Origin: Blasia pusilla
Taxonomy: Eukaryota; Marchantiophyta; Marchantiopsida; Blasiales
Assembly: GCA_050084515.1 (NCBI GenBank)
Contig: CM114272.1
Span: 61,566,001-61,630,000 of the forward strand
Reading direction: 5' to 3'
DNA length: 64,000 nucleotides
The position numbers were made by a program, and so were the translations under genes. This document shows positions 1 through 11,837 of this stretch, piece after piece. The notes below the pieces were generated by a model, which was not told where the DNA came from, ran no database searches, and saw nothing but the letters and a program-made list of their open reading frames with translations. Each line of letters begins with the position of its first letter. Within the stretch, counting starts at the first letter, position 1.

Positions 1-1
1 T

Positions 2-690
2 TTGGGAGTTCAGCAAGCCAAGGTGGAGGCTATTGCACTTATTCCTCGTCTGGTAGATGTGAGTAGAGTTCGGGCATTCATGGGATTAGCGAACTACTAT
101 CGGAGGTATGTGAAGGGATTTAGTGCTATGGCAAAGCCTTTGAACCAATTGTTGAAATCAGATCAAGAGTGGCACTGGGGAGATGATCAGGAGAGAGGTT
201 TTGTGGAGCTCAAGGCCCAGTTGATGACGGCGCCTATCTTGAGGAGACCTATCAAAGGGCGCCCATTTCAGTTACAAATTGACTGGAGTAGGTTGGGACT
301 TGGAGCGGTGTGGACACAACATGATGATGAGCACATGGAGTTTGTGGTGGCCTATGCAAGTTGTTCAAATAATGCAATGGAGTCGCGCTACATTTCATAT
401 GAGGGAGAGTGCTTGGAAATAGTGTGGGCTGTGGGAAGCTTGCACGGTGGGCTCTTATCTTACACGAGTATGACTTCCAGTTGGTACATAGACATGGAGT
501 TGCCAACCTTGATGCTGATGGGTTGAGTAGGAACCCATGTACTAGCCAAGAGGATGCAACTGGGTCTAGATGGCATGGCGAGGTTGATGAGGAGATGGTG
601 CTAGGTTGGCATGCATCCGCCTTTTTATGTTGGTTAGGGGTGGATTCTAGTATGGAGGATCACATGACATCTTACTCTAGTGAGAGGTAG
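2..690 (+). pseudogene. RT C-terminus and RNase H of gypsy element A (broken)
   Basis: The first frame (2-526) holds the RT thumb/connection region, with the typical gypsy motif RAFMGLANYYRRYVKGFS, and the start of RNase H (QIDWSRLGLGAVWTQ). At about 430-440 the reading moves to another frame (409-690), which continues as KLARWALILHEYDF and DADGLSRNPC, the end of RNase H and the linker to integrase. Compared with the family, about 25-30 residues of RNase H are missing at the frame change, including the segment that normally carries the TD(H) catalytic aspartate. The RNase H is therefore dead. The 5' end is cut by the window edge. Confidence 0.85.
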
Positions 691-779
691 ATGGCCAGCC
701 TTCAGATCCTAAGGTTGGAGATGGTGGTACGGATCAGCGTGATATTCATGATGATGCGTTGGTGTTGGAGTTCCTACAG

Positions 780-1650
780 ACCAGTAGGGTGCCAAGCATA
801 GTGAGTGCCAAGGAGCGAGACCGTGTTCTTCAACGTGCTAAGAGGTATTGATTGCAGGGAACACATATTCTACGTGTGTAGGAGGATGGTAGAGTACGAG
901 TAGTGCCGCATTTGGCTCAGAGAGAGTTCATTGTGCGACATGCCCATGAGGAGTTGGGACCGTTATCGTTGACTGTACGACATCATCGATATGTGTTGGT
1001 GATGGTGGAGCACTTCTCCAAGTGGATTGAGATGGTGGCATTACCTGACAAGGCAAGTGAGGGAACGGCGTATGCGTTTCTTGATAGAGTGCTTAATCAT
1101 TTTGGTGCACCAGCTGAAGTGATGACCGACCAGGGTACAGAGTATCAAGGTGAGTTTCAGGTCTTGTGTGACAAGGCGTTGATTGATCATCGGACCACAT
1201 CTCGAGATCATCCAGAGGCGGATGGTTTGGCTGAGCGTGTGGTTCAGACAATGAAGAGGGTATTCCGCAAGTATGGCCTACAGAAGGGGCATCTTGGAGA
1301 CACGGATATTCAGTTGCCATGGTTAGCCATGGGGTATAGGTTCAGTTGCCAAGCATCCTTGGCTTCCTTCTCACCTTATTTTTTGTTATACGCCCGAGAT
1401 CCAGACTTGCCTGCAGCAATTAGTTGGGAGTCTAGTGAGGTGATGAACCTTGATGACCCAGAGATGTGGATGAGAGTGTGTTCTCAGCGGGCATAGCTCT
1501 TCCGGAGAGTTATGCTAACAGCCTTTGAGAATCTTGCCATTGCTCAACACAGGGATACGTTGCGGTATGCAACCATTTGGGGTGGAGGTTATCAAACATC
1601 GATTCGTAGGTTCCATGTGGGGGACTATGTCTATTTGCAGCAGATTGCAT
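780..1650 (+). pseudogene. integrase core of gypsy element A (broken)
   Basis: The open part at 903-1496 encodes a retroviral-type integrase core: VMVEHFSKWIEMVALPDK, then MTDQGTEYQGEF, then HPEADGLAERVVQTMKR. The second aspartate (TDQG) and the glutamate (LAER) of the D,D-35-E triad are present. The first position, usually VD in this family, reads VE here, so one metal ligand may be lost or the alignment may be off by one. A stop at 1494-1496 is followed in frame by more integrase C-terminal sequence (RRFHVGDYVYLQQ, about 1605-1646). The HHCC zinc-binding region upstream is truncated, with HEELGPL joined to the core. Confidence 0.85.
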
Positions 1651-1985
1651 AGACAACGTTGGATGTGACGGCAAGCCGCACTATTTTACAAGTGCGCGAG
1701 GTGTTAGCTTCTGGAGTTCTCATGTTGGAGGGTTGTGATGGAGTTGTTTGGAAGGACCATGTGCGTAATTGTGCGCCATGTCATCTTCCAAATGTGGATG
1801 GTACTATTGATCCAAGCTTAGCCATGATACGTGCTAGCTTGAGGTGCATGTTGTGTGGATCTACTGGTAACGCAGCCCGTATGTTGGTGTGTGATCGGTG
1901 TTCTAGGGCTGGGCACATGATGTGTTTGACTCCACGTATGGATGTTGTTCCTACTTGAAGGTGGGTTTGTCCTCGATGTACTTAG
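1651..1985 (+). pseudogene. PHD-type zinc finger at the C-terminus of gypsy element A
   Basis: Downstream of the integrase the frame reads TTLDVTASRTILQVREVL, an SH3/chromodomain-like linker region, and then a C4HC3 zinc finger: CMLC, CDRC, GHMMC and, after one TGA codon, CPRC. The order and spacing fit a PHD finger, a fold that often binds histone H3 tails. The TGA at about 1956-1958 separates the last Cys pair from the rest. Element B has a TGA at the same place. Whether the family protein ends before the last Cys pair, is read through, or both copies mutated independently (CGA to TGA) cannot be settled here. Confidence 0.75.
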
Positions 1986-2133
1986 GAGAGGTAGATGACT
2001 TGATCTTTGCATGATATGGATTACAGATATGCGACTACCGATGGGGCAACCTAGCACCATGCCTTTTGATGTAGTAGATGTATAGGGCTACCTGGGAGTT
2101 AGAGGGACCTAACCACTAGTTAAGGGGGCGAGT

Positions 2134-2582
2134 TGTGGTACACTTGTGTTTGTGGATGCTCTCGTCTATATTATGTAGGTATGTGAGTATGGTATGTCAA
2201 CGATGTATGTTGTATGACGATGTGGATTCGCACGACAACTGTCATGACCATACGGATTATGTCGTAGAGTATATAGTGTGCTAGTAGGGCCCGCTCTTAG
2301 GTTGAAGGATATAGTGTGGATTGCACTCAAATAATAGTTAATTCTTTGAGTTGAGCCTGTTTCGTTGGGAGTTAGCCTTGGTAGTGAGTAGAGCTCTTGG
2401 CTATGGTGGTTCCTGCAAGCTTCGACCTGGATTCTCCCATCGTGGAGTGGGTTTGGCTCGATGCTCACGGATTTAACTTGTGGTACACTTGTGTTTGTGG
2501 ATGCTCTCGTCTATGTTATGTAGGTATGTGAGTATGGTATGTCAGCGATGTATGTTGTATGACGATGTGGATTCGCACGACA
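2134..2582 (+). repeat. pair of 104-bp direct repeats after element A's polypurine tract
   Basis: 2134-2237 and 2479-2582 are near-identical direct repeats (I count two mismatches). Both start TGTGGTACAC and end CGCACGACA. The left copy directly follows a polypurine tract, as a 3' LTR should. The same kind of sequence follows the polypurine tract of element B at 57993. They may be short LTRs, or the U5 end of a longer LTR, since the LTR copies at 8136-8597 and 63049-64000 carry this sequence as their 3' terminus. The 241 bp between the repeats resemble nothing else in the window. I see no clear target-site duplication. Confidence 0.7.
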
Positions 2583-2599
2583 AACCACAAGGATGATTC

Positions 2600-3104
2600 T
2601 TCCGTACTTGAAGACTATTACACTTTGTCTTGCACGTACTAGTGGATACCCTACCCCTCAGGCAGCCCCTAACGAGGTTGCACATAAATGAACATGCCAC
2701 TTGAGTACCCACGGCCCGCATCAGAGCTTGGCGAGCCCGAAGCGTAGACCCAAGTGGGCCCAACCCGCACCCGTTTTGTGGCCTTCGCATAGCATGGGCC
2801 AGGCATGCATGGCAGATTGGGACCCCATTGGGCGGGCTCAGGTAAATGCAAGGCCCAAATAAGGTGGACAGAGGGCCCACGCCTAAGCCTGCCTTGCGGA
2901 CTCAGCTCCAGGCTCTCCGCGGGCCATAAAATGGGTGCAAACTTAGCCACTCTGGTCTATGCGACCGGCTCGACGGGCTATGGGGTGGGTCGCGGGTACC
3001 TCAACCTACACAGATTTGTCCTTCTGTAAGACAAACACAAGTCCACTAACATGGACATGTCCGCAACTATGGACTTTGTTCATGTGCAAACCTGACCCCT
3101 TAAA
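2600..3104 (-). repeat. GC-rich dispersed repeat, copy 1
   Basis: This GC-rich block stands out from AT-rich surroundings. It is full of gcccgc/gcgggc words and ends with a short motif (3040-3104, minus strand: TTTGCACATGAACAAAGTCC) shared with copies at 9690-10080, 11838-11990 and 17399-17880. It has no credible coding potential. It is probably a non-autonomous mobile element; the ends were not fixed. Confidence 0.55.
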
Positions 3105-4084
3105 ATGTAGTACAAATATGCAACCATTGAACATCAATAATACATGAAGAAATATATTCATAGGATCGTATATACACACTAACAAAAGCTCATTCAATCA
3201 CCCACTGCTCATGCAATAATGGAAAAGCAAGATAAATATCTTTTGTTGCTCCTTTTTTTTAGTGATTCTATATGAGATTCTAAAGTGTTCAAATGAAAAG
3301 CTAGGATCCATAACACAATACATCTATAGGCTATATAGCAATACTTTTAGAACAAAAAACTGATTGCTAACTTCCTTCCTACCCCCCATCAAGGTCACTT
3401 TATACTACTAGTTTGAATCTTCCAAAAATATTCCTCAACATTTTCTTACTGTAACTTATTCTGCTTTGCTTACATGTATAACAAAAGTGGGCATATTCCC
3501 TACAAATCACACTATTTACAAAAAATGTGGATATCACAAAAAGATTAGTGATCAAGCTTTTAGAATGCCGAGCCAACTTATTGATACAATGATTTATAAA
3601 TACAATATGAAGTATTGTATTTATGAGCAAGAATTTTGGACTTGGATCAAGATTTATGAGTTTTGACCCTAAGTTCTCAAACTCAAACCTTTATATTTTG
3701 GAAAATTTTGAAATTTCAAAAGGTGTATATTTCAAAAACTATACATTAAGGAAATTCCAGACCAACATTTGTAATAGAGGTTATCCAAGACTTGACGAGG
3801 TGAGTGCGATTTAGGGTTTAGCCATCATGAATGGAACACATTTCATCGAAAAACATTGTTGACCATCTTCTTACATTTGAAGTCTTATTTTGGTAGTGCC
3901 CCACAAAAACCTTGAATTCTTCTTTTAATAACAACCTATGTGTCAACATTCCTCAATATTCTAGAGTAAAATTTGGGAAATTCAAGCAAAATTGTAAGCA
4001 CATTTGCATTTTTCAAGCAAGATTTCAAGATTTTGAGCTAGAATTTTTTAATCCAAATCCAATGTAATCAAACTAAAACCTTCA
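3105..4084. other. AT-rich intergenic DNA, no feature recognised
   Basis: The open frames here are short and show no recognisable protein. I see no RNA gene and no repeat structure that I can support. Confidence 0.5.
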
Positions 4085-4910
4085 CATTTTGGAAGGGAGC
4101 GGTTGCTAGATTTGTGGATATGCCAACTAGACTTGTGATAAAGCAAGCCTGGTGACACCAAATTTTAGTGTTATTGGTTAATAAAAGTAGGATGTTTCGT
4201 TTGGTTAAACTGACCATATATCATCTACAACGTGTCCTACTTCATTCAAGAGAGAAATAATTGATATTAGTGAAGGTAATGTGTTTGGAATTAGGATTAC
4301 TAGAAAAAGACATTGAGCAATCTCCCTTCTACATTTAGAACTCCCTTTCGGAATTTTCACTTATGCAATTTATGACTCGATAGGAGTTAGCTGTTAGAAT
4401 CTAGCAAAAAAAAAGCGATTGTGCGCACACATGTAAGTATGACACTAGTAGAGGCATACGATATGTTAGTAGGGAGCATTGTGTTTTACAATTTTATCCC
4501 CTTACATTATTCCTCAATGTTTTGGAGGATACAATTGCCTATCAATTGGGGTGGCAATAAGGTGATAGTCAAATGAGCCATCTACGCATTTGGTTTGCAA
4601 GGCATAATGATAATCCAAGAGGGGATAGAAAAATATTGGCATCAATCATTGGTAGGGTTAGTTTCCTAAGAGAGTCGTCGGAAGGGAAAGCCCATGAAGA
4701 GAAGATTCCGATAGCAAAATAGTCCCACATAAGACATGCCATGGTGGATGTTTCTTCCCATGGTACGTATACCTCTTCACAATTGTGGACTATAAGCCAT
4801 AATTTGTGGAGGAGCGTAGAGAAGCTCATAATTAAGTCAAGCGTGGAGCCATGCCTTTTGTTGCGAAGCAAGCAAACACCTCTGAGAGTCATGCTCTTTG
4901 AGTGGAGACA
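4085..4910 (+). mobile_element. decayed copy of the gypsy A/B family (protease to pre-methyltransferase region)
   Basis: Read on the plus strand, this stretch aligns by eye with element B from about 54200 to 55015. Shared landmarks in order: the gtggatatgccaact word, the cgtgtcctacttcattc word of the protease active-site region, tatgactcgataggag, the tacgatatgttagtaggga word, agacatgccatggtgg and the final gagagtcatg...gagtggagac. It therefore covers the protease and the linker just before methyltransferase motif I, and stops there. It is riddled with stops and has lost nearly all CpG relative to B, as expected of an old methylated copy. Confidence 0.75.
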
Positions 4911-7088
4911 TTAAAACCGATTAATTAGGTCAGATTCTTTTTGTTAAATTTAACCAATCGGAAAATTTTCAGCTCACTCTTTTTTAGCAATATCCAAAGG
5001 GAACTATATTTCACATAATATCTTCTCTATCAGAAATTTCCCATAAAAAATATTCAATTTAGAACAAAGTATAGCATATATGCCCATTTAGAAGCTTGTT
5101 TTTGGAAGTAATCAATGAAAAAATTCAGTGGATCAAATTTCTTTAGTTTAAATTTATTTATAGGAATGTCTCTCAAAATCTGGTTTTAATTTTTGGAAAA
5201 TTAATTTCAAATTTTAAAATTTGGGAAAATTCCCAACTTGAAACAATGAAGTACTATTTATAATTTTTTCAATCAATATGAACTATGAAATTTTAACCAT
5301 GACATGAAAAAGACAAGATATCAGAAGGTATGAGTTCTATATGGAAAGGAGACGTGTGACAGAAGTGGAGTAGATATTTTAGACCCTTCCTCTTCATAGA
5401 GATTGTAATTAAAGACATCAAAATCAAGATTTAATAAAAGTCAAATGAATAAATTAGTAACCTTGAAATTAATATAATATATGCTCATGCCACATAGGGA
5501 CTGTCCCACTTTGGCTACTCTTTGTGCTCTCCATTTAAATTCCTTATTCCTAGTTCTAGGTTTTCTCATAGCCTCCATTCTACATTACTTAATATAAAAT
5601 TCAGAAGTGCATTTGTTAAGAAAAGATCCAAATGGATGAATTTTATTGATAATTATATTATTTAAAGATATGGATGTTTTCCATAAAACCTTGGATACAT
5701 TGAATAATAATAATTAATATCCATACCCTAAAAATAGGAAGAACCAACTTGCAAAACTTGATATAAAAATCTCTAATCATAAGAGTTCACTTTAGAGAAT
5801 GTAGGGAGTTTTGTAAGTAAGATATTTTCATGGATACAAATTAACAAAGTCCTCATGTGAAATATTTAAAATAGTTAATAGCATTTTATGTGGATTTACA
5901 TGACTTACATGTATATGATGAATGGGCTCTAATTTGTACATAATATATAGAGTTTGTTATGAGAAAGGTAAGATTTTATGAAGACCCTTTATCACTAGTG
6001 GGATCTAGGGCTAACCATATCTAGTGAACATTGTATAAAAAACCTCAATAATATATCCCATTTCTTTCTAGATTTTATTCTCCAAGCTGTTTAATATTAT
6101 ACTCATTATAATTTGGCCTTTTCATCCCCTTTTGATGCAAAATACCTTCTCCTTTAAATGAGAGAAAGGGTACAATGCATGAACATCGTAATGCCAAATT
6201 TCATATTATAAGAGATAAGATATTCTCTTCCTCAAGAGGAGGGCTTTCATTTTTATTTTTTGAAATCATGTCGGAGACAGATTGCCCAATATTAGGAAAA
6301 GATGAGGTAGAAAATTTTTTCGGATGTAATAAGTTGCAAAGTGCAATGTGGTCATATTAAATATGAATTATTTCAAAAGGAAGAGAAAAGAGAGAAAATA
6401 TCTAACAAAATATATATAATTTAATTGAAAATTCCATATGACAAATTTTAAATTATAATAATTAATTTAAATTTAATATTTTGAAACACAAGATGATGGT
6501 TTAGTTATTTAGCTGAACTCACAAAATATATGATAAATCATTGATGGAATTTTCATAAACATAAAAATAATTTCCATTTAGATATAGGGAAAAAAGCCAT
6601 GTCAACAACAAACACAACAAATAAATTTACATCCAACGCTATCATATTGCAACACCTAATAACTTCACATAAATAAAGGGAATATCTTGTTCCTAACAAA
6701 AGAAAAAATAATTGCTTTCGTTGTGCATATTTGGGCCCTTGAATTCCCTCCTTTATAACCACCTTTTCATTAAACTTTAGAACCATGGGAATTTATATCA
6801 TTATTGTCAACATGTACATTAAGACAAAATTGTAGGAGGAATAGTGTTTTGAAGTGCCCTTTAAGGTTCAATATTTTATCGGATATAAAATTTGGGGAGG
6901 GAAAGAAGTTGTTTTAATCTTGAGGAAGAGGAGAAGTTGTCATAAAGGAGAAGATTTATTCGGTACTTCCCTAATAAATGGAGGAGTGGAGATCTTTTTT
7001 TGTGAGGAGTGGGATGTTTATCAAGGGTTAAGCCTGCCCCACTTTCTATTGTCTAGTTACCTCCGGACAGTCTGGGCTCCAATCTTCT
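4911..7088. other. AT-rich intergenic DNA, no feature recognised
   Basis: Long AT-rich stretch with only short frames. No protein family, RNA gene or repeat end could be recognised. Confidence 0.5.
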
Positions 7089-7715
7089 TTGATAGAAGCT
7101 CCCTTTGAGGCAATGTTCAAAGCTATTATGTCGGATGGGAATTTCCCCATAGAGGTTCAGGCACGTATTCGCTCTTGCTCTCGAATGGGGATAGCCTCAT
7201 GGGTGGGGGCTCGCCCCCTCATCCCGAATTTCCGCATCGCATCACTTACCAACACTACAACGATGCGGTTTCGATTGGGCCTCCTCCAACCATCGGTGGT
7301 TGGTTCGACACATTGCGAGTGTCGTCAGAGTCTAGATCCACTTGGTGTGCATTTGGCACGGTGTCCGGTTGGGGGTGAGAGGATATCCACTCACGATGCC
7401 GTGCGGGATGTTATGTTCTCTATTGCTCAAGAGGGTGGCTTCCATGTGCAAAGAGAGAGAGACAGTACTCCATGCGGGATTCCCTTCTCCGTGTTGATCT
7501 CTATATGACACGAGAGTTTGAGGTGGTGGTAGCGGATGTTATAGTGACGGGTCCTACGTGGGAGGCGGTGCATGCCGAACTGGTGGCACAAGGGAGATTG
7601 CTACAAGGAAGCCGTAGAGGCGGTAAAGAAGACCCATATTTATAGTCAACTTCATGACGAACATCGATTTATCCCCCTAGCCATTGAGATGTACGGGGCT
7701 ATGGGGGATTAATTT
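7089..7715 (+). pseudogene. C-terminal fragment of a LINE-type reverse transcriptase
   Basis: The frame 7089-7508 ends in a pattern typical of the C-terminus of non-LTR retrotransposon polyproteins: HCECRQSLDPLGVHLARC followed by GG, H and RD residues. After a frame change near 7480-7510 the coding sense continues (VVVADVIVTGPTW, later FIPLAIEMYGAMG at about 7660-7705), which looks like the conserved tail after the zinc motif. RT and endonuclease domains are absent. It is a 5'-truncated, frameshifted relic. I did not assign a clade. Confidence 0.6.
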
Positions 7716-8135
7716 AAGTAAAAAAGAGTGCCTTTGGATAGGAAGAAAATCTTTGAATTTGGATATTTTAACAAAAAAAAATTTAAAATTATTTTCTTGA
7801 GTAGATAGAGAAATTTTATAGTAATACGGTGCAAGTCAACATATAACTTGTTAATGGAGTTAAATTTTCTCCTAAAGAACATTTTGCGTTAATGTATTCT
7901 ATTTTTTAAGAGGAGTCAAATATTTTATTGCAAATTTTTGAATGTACTCTAGAAAATTGAACATATTATTATTCATGTGAAAAATACTTATATGAAGGTA
8001 TGATATCTTATTTTGCAGCATTTGCTCTTATTAATTTTATCAAAATCTCATTGAAAAGAGAATTTTAATATTCTCAAATCAAGAGATAAATTAGAACCAG
8101 ATAAAATTAAAGGGATATGAAAAAACATTTTAAAG
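7716..8135. other. AT-rich intergenic DNA, no feature recognised
   Basis: Only short chance frames; nothing supported. Confidence 0.5.
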
Positions 8136-8597
8136 TGTCGTGCGCATACACGTCGTTGGTCACATCTACACATCACACAACATCGATCTTACCAACACAC
8201 AGGTCGATCCACTCAAAAGAATACAACACCCAACACCCAACAAAAAAAATATGAGTAAAAACGACTCATCTGGAAAAAAAAATACACTCTTAAATCTACA
8301 TCTGTAAATCAAGCCACATCCACCCTCTGCTATGAGGGAATCTCGACGCTAGCACCCTAGTTTCTACATACACAAGCAAGAGAGGTGCTCCTAAGGCCCA
8401 ACATGAGAAATATGGTTTGGGAAAGCCATATCTCCCTCTCTTATAGCCTTTAAAAGAGCCAAAAGGCTCTTCCCCCAAAAATAGCCATTCCATTGATAAC
8501 CTTAGTGCACAGGTTACTAGATGACCATTGACTCGATCAACGGATAATCAAAAAAGACCAAAATAGGGAAATATTCAGGGACGATGCTCCCGACGTA
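8136..8597 (-). repeat. solo LTR of the gypsy family (minus strand)
   Basis: On the minus strand this about 460-bp unit matches the 5' LTR of element B and the LTR at the right window edge. Landmarks in order: the diverged start palindrome (8581-8597), the GGTAACC-type inverted repeat, the AAGAGCC-TTTT-GGCTCTT hairpin (about 8459-8480), a tataag box remnant, CTCATGTTGGGCC, the GGAGCACCTC and GGGTGCTAGCG words, and the terminal GCGCACGACA (8136-8145). No internal element sequence flanks it, so it is read as a solo LTR. It shows that the ancestral LTR joined the TATA part directly to the terminal U5 part. Confidence 0.75.
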
Positions 8598-9419
8598 ACT
8601 GACGTACCTATCGCCAAACTCATCAGACATCTCAAGAGAAAGTTACACGCGGATAGTCCGTTGACCCTCTATGTCGTCGACGCGGTATAACTCTACTTGT
8701 CGGCTAACTTATATTTGACATAAGCCCTACTCTCCTTCCCCTTCATTTTCTTCTAATCAATAGTATGATAGAAGCATCGTTTGGCATGGTCAAGTGAGAT
8801 AGAGGAAAATCACAATAAAGATAGGTACTGAAGAACTCTAAGGGCAAGATAGAATATTCTATCATCACATAGGAAGTCAATACATGCGTGTTCCTGGGTA
8901 CACCATATTTAGGAACGTTAGTGAGAAAATTACCTGAAATATTATACAAATATGACTGAAATTAAGAATTAGAAATAGGTGATATGTACGTCTTTGTTGC
9001 ATCAAGACATAAATTTAGTCGCCATTTTTATAAACCATTGATATAAACTTCTCACGGTGTTTTTTAGAATATAAACATCCTTTGATTCTTTGGATCCAAA
9101 TTTTAACCGGTTACATCTCATGGGTTTAATTTACATTTAGACTTTTTTCAAGTCTTCTCTTTGATCAAGAAACAAAAAAATTTATGTTTTGATGATAGTT
9201 TAATATTTTTTCAAAGTGGATTGAGTTGGTTCTATTGCTAGATAAAGTCAGATTGGGAGTAGAATATGCATTCCTTCATTGAGCTCAATGAAGGAAGTGC
9301 ATCAATATAGATGTTCATCAACTAGGATACCAAGTTTCATTAGGAATTTCAAGTTATAAGTAATAAGAACTCGATTGATCACCTTATAGTATCTCAAGAT
9401 TATCTTGAGGCAGAAGGTA
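8598..9419. other. AT-rich intergenic DNA, no feature recognised
   Basis: No coding or repeat feature could be supported. Confidence 0.5.
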
Positions 9420-10560
9420 TGAACAAGACTCAAGAGAAATTTCTTGACGTTAACTAGGGGTTTGGACAAGTATGGCTTGCAAAGAGGTCACCTAGAAGAT
9501 CAACATGTGAAGCTACCTTGTTTGCCGATGGAGTAGTAGTTTAGGCAACAACCATCTTTAGCATCCATTGTACCATTTAATTGCTCTATGGATGAGAATT
9601 TATGTTCATCCATTTATTATGCTATTGGAGAGGTGTTGATTATTGACCATATAGATCCGTGGGTGAGAGGATAGCAAGGTTGCACAAAAACAGACAAGAT
9701 CGTCCATGGGACAAGCATGCTAGACGGATCCCATGCATGGGTTTCTTAGGCACCTCAGTGGACCGCGCCGGCTTGAGATGCGGGAACGAGTGCGGGATTG
9801 GCAAGGTAGGCATTGAACCAGTGTGCATGCTATGAGCCCTTGCCTAGCCAAGGTTGGGTGTGATGAGGCTTGCACATGGGCTGCAATCTAGCTTGCAGGC
9901 TTGCGGGTTGGGCTTCAGCCCGCCGTGCGGGCCAAGTTGCGGATCTCGGGCGGGCCACAAAATGAGTGCGGGTTGTCAAGCCCAATTTAACGTTAGGTGC
10001 GAGGCGAGCTCATGGGTTGACTTGGATGTGGAGCATGGGTATGCGGGCCTGCATAGACTTATCCATTAGACCATTTACTGTGCGCAACCTTGGAGCATAT
10101 TTTCAATGGAAAAAAATATTTTGGTGATTCATCCATATGGTGTTTCAAAAATTGACTATTAGAACATGGGGATCCGATGAGATATGCAAATATTGCGGAT
10201 GAGATTATTGAATGAAACTGTGGAGATTTCATTTAAGACACTTTGTCCACTTGCAGGAGACAACTCCAATGACATTCAATTTAAGGTAGTTGTACCATAA
10301 AAAAGATATGTGAGGTCTTGCCATCATATGATTCATATGCTCTCTTGTTAGAGGGATGTGATGGTAGGTTTGGTAGGATCATGTCTATAATTGCACACCA
10401 TGTCACCTTGGAAACATTGATAGGACAATAGAGTTAATGGATGTTTGAGAGGGTTGTAAGAAAAATCTTCATTTGATTCCATCTATCATTAGGTTTCCTC
10501 AAGAAGGATGGATGTCTTCTGATTTACATAGGATAAGTACTTGTAGATTTGAAATAGATA
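9420..10560 (+). mobile_element. decayed gypsy integrase and C-terminal region, interrupted by a GC-rich repeat
   Basis: 9420-9670 aligns with the integrase of element A (about 1255-1475): the words aagtatggcttgcaaagagg, ccaacaaccatctttagcatcc and ccatatagatccgtgg follow its order. After the GC-rich insert (9690-10080), 10230-10440 continues with the linker region (agagggatgtgatgg, tgcacaccatgtcacctt), matching A at about 1640-1800. Stops occur throughout. This is an old copy of the same family as A and B. Confidence 0.65.
9690..10080 (+). repeat. GC-rich dispersed repeat, copy 2
   Basis: GC-rich block with the same gcgggc/gcccgc character as the blocks at 2600-3104 and 17399-17880. It sits inside a decayed gypsy copy, so it was probably inserted there. 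Near its right end is a gtgcgcaacctt word related to the terminal motif of the other copies. It has no coding potential I would support. Confidence 0.5.
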
Positions 10561-11837
10561 TGATGGCAAGGTTGGAAAGATCTAGAATTTTTTAATTGGT
10601 GTAAATGATAGGAAAATAACTACTAATAGGGCCACATGACTCATGAGCAACAAGATTTTTATGCTATCTATAATATACCCATAGGCAAACATTATTTATG
10701 ATTTATTGGAGGCCTTTCATGCACATGATCATCTATGTGCTGATTGTCATGTTCAAGAGTTGTTTCCAACTTTATGACTTTAAGGATAATCACAACGATG
10801 TGTGTTTTAAAAAAAGCATGGATGCAAAAAAAGGCTTCCCTATTATCTACATCCATCCATTTACAAAGGGTAGGCTGAAGATGGAAGCATGAAGATGGAT
10901 TTTATTCATATCCATATTCTCCTTCTCTCCATAGTGGGTTGGAGGAACGTTGATCCATTCCTCCTCTCTAAAAATCTTCTTCTTCCTTATCTCATCTTCA
11001 ATTCCTTGTTCAAAAATTTTCTCTATCTCTATTCCCGTCTTCTCTTGAAAATTTTATATATTTAAAAAATCCTTATGGGACTCTATTCTTTTCTTTCTCT
11101 TCCCCTCCCCATTGGAAATGCAAACTTATCTTTCTTACCCTCTCATATTAAAAAAGAAAAAATTTCCAAAAATATTAAACCATATCTTTATGAAAAAATC
11201 CCTTTTTCCCCTCTTCCCATTTCTTATTGCGATTCAATTCAATTAAGAAAATCCCTTATGATCATCAATCGTTGAAAATGACATATGTATTTTCCTTCAT
11301 AGTCCTACTGAATTTTTCTCTCTCTTAAAATCAAATAATATATTTTTTCCGTTCTGAGAATCTTCCTTGTTGAAAATTTGTAACTTATCTCTTCCATTTC
11401 CTTATTTAAAATTGAATCTTATTTTCCTCTTTATTAAGAAAGGCTTGGAATCCATTTATATTGAAAATTGGAACAAATGATATCCCCTTTTTATGTCTTA
11501 AAATCTTAGAATGATGGAGATAAGATTTTGTAATAAGATACGATTATCATAAAAAAAGGGACCAAAGAAAATCATCCAATCACTTTGAAATCTTTAGATC
11601 GATGCCAAGGCTTATCAAGGAACATTCAACATGACTTTAAGAAGAGAATGGGGCTAAAACAATTCCAGTATAATTATTTGTATACACGAGCATTCCTTTG
11701 GGGCTATAGGAATACTCTTTCATTCTCTTAAGAGGTTCCATCCATCTTCATCCTTCCCTTAGGAAGTAAAGACGTTCTCTCACTATGTATCATCCCTCCT
11801 TGAGTCCCACCCTCCATTCCATACGTCCATCTCTTGG
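10561..11837. other. AT-rich intergenic DNA, no feature recognised
   Basis: Short frames only. No recognisable family. Confidence 0.5.

Larger units (their letters stand above)
1..2237 (+). mobile_element. Ty3/gypsy element A, 3' part (RT end, RNase H, integrase, PHD)
   Basis: This is the 3' part of a Ty3/gypsy retrotransposon; its 5' part lies left of the window. In order it shows the end of reverse transcriptase, RNase H, a gap, the integrase core, a C-terminal linker and a PHD-type zinc finger. A purine-rich tract near 2124-2132 is followed at once by a TG...CA repeat (2134-2237). It is closely related to element B (50615-58128): the RNase H end, the linker and the PHD finger align residue by residue. 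Stops and frameshifts break it, so it is non-functional. It keeps the integrase that B has lost, while B keeps the gag, protease, methyltransferase and RT that are missing or off-window here. Confidence 0.88.
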
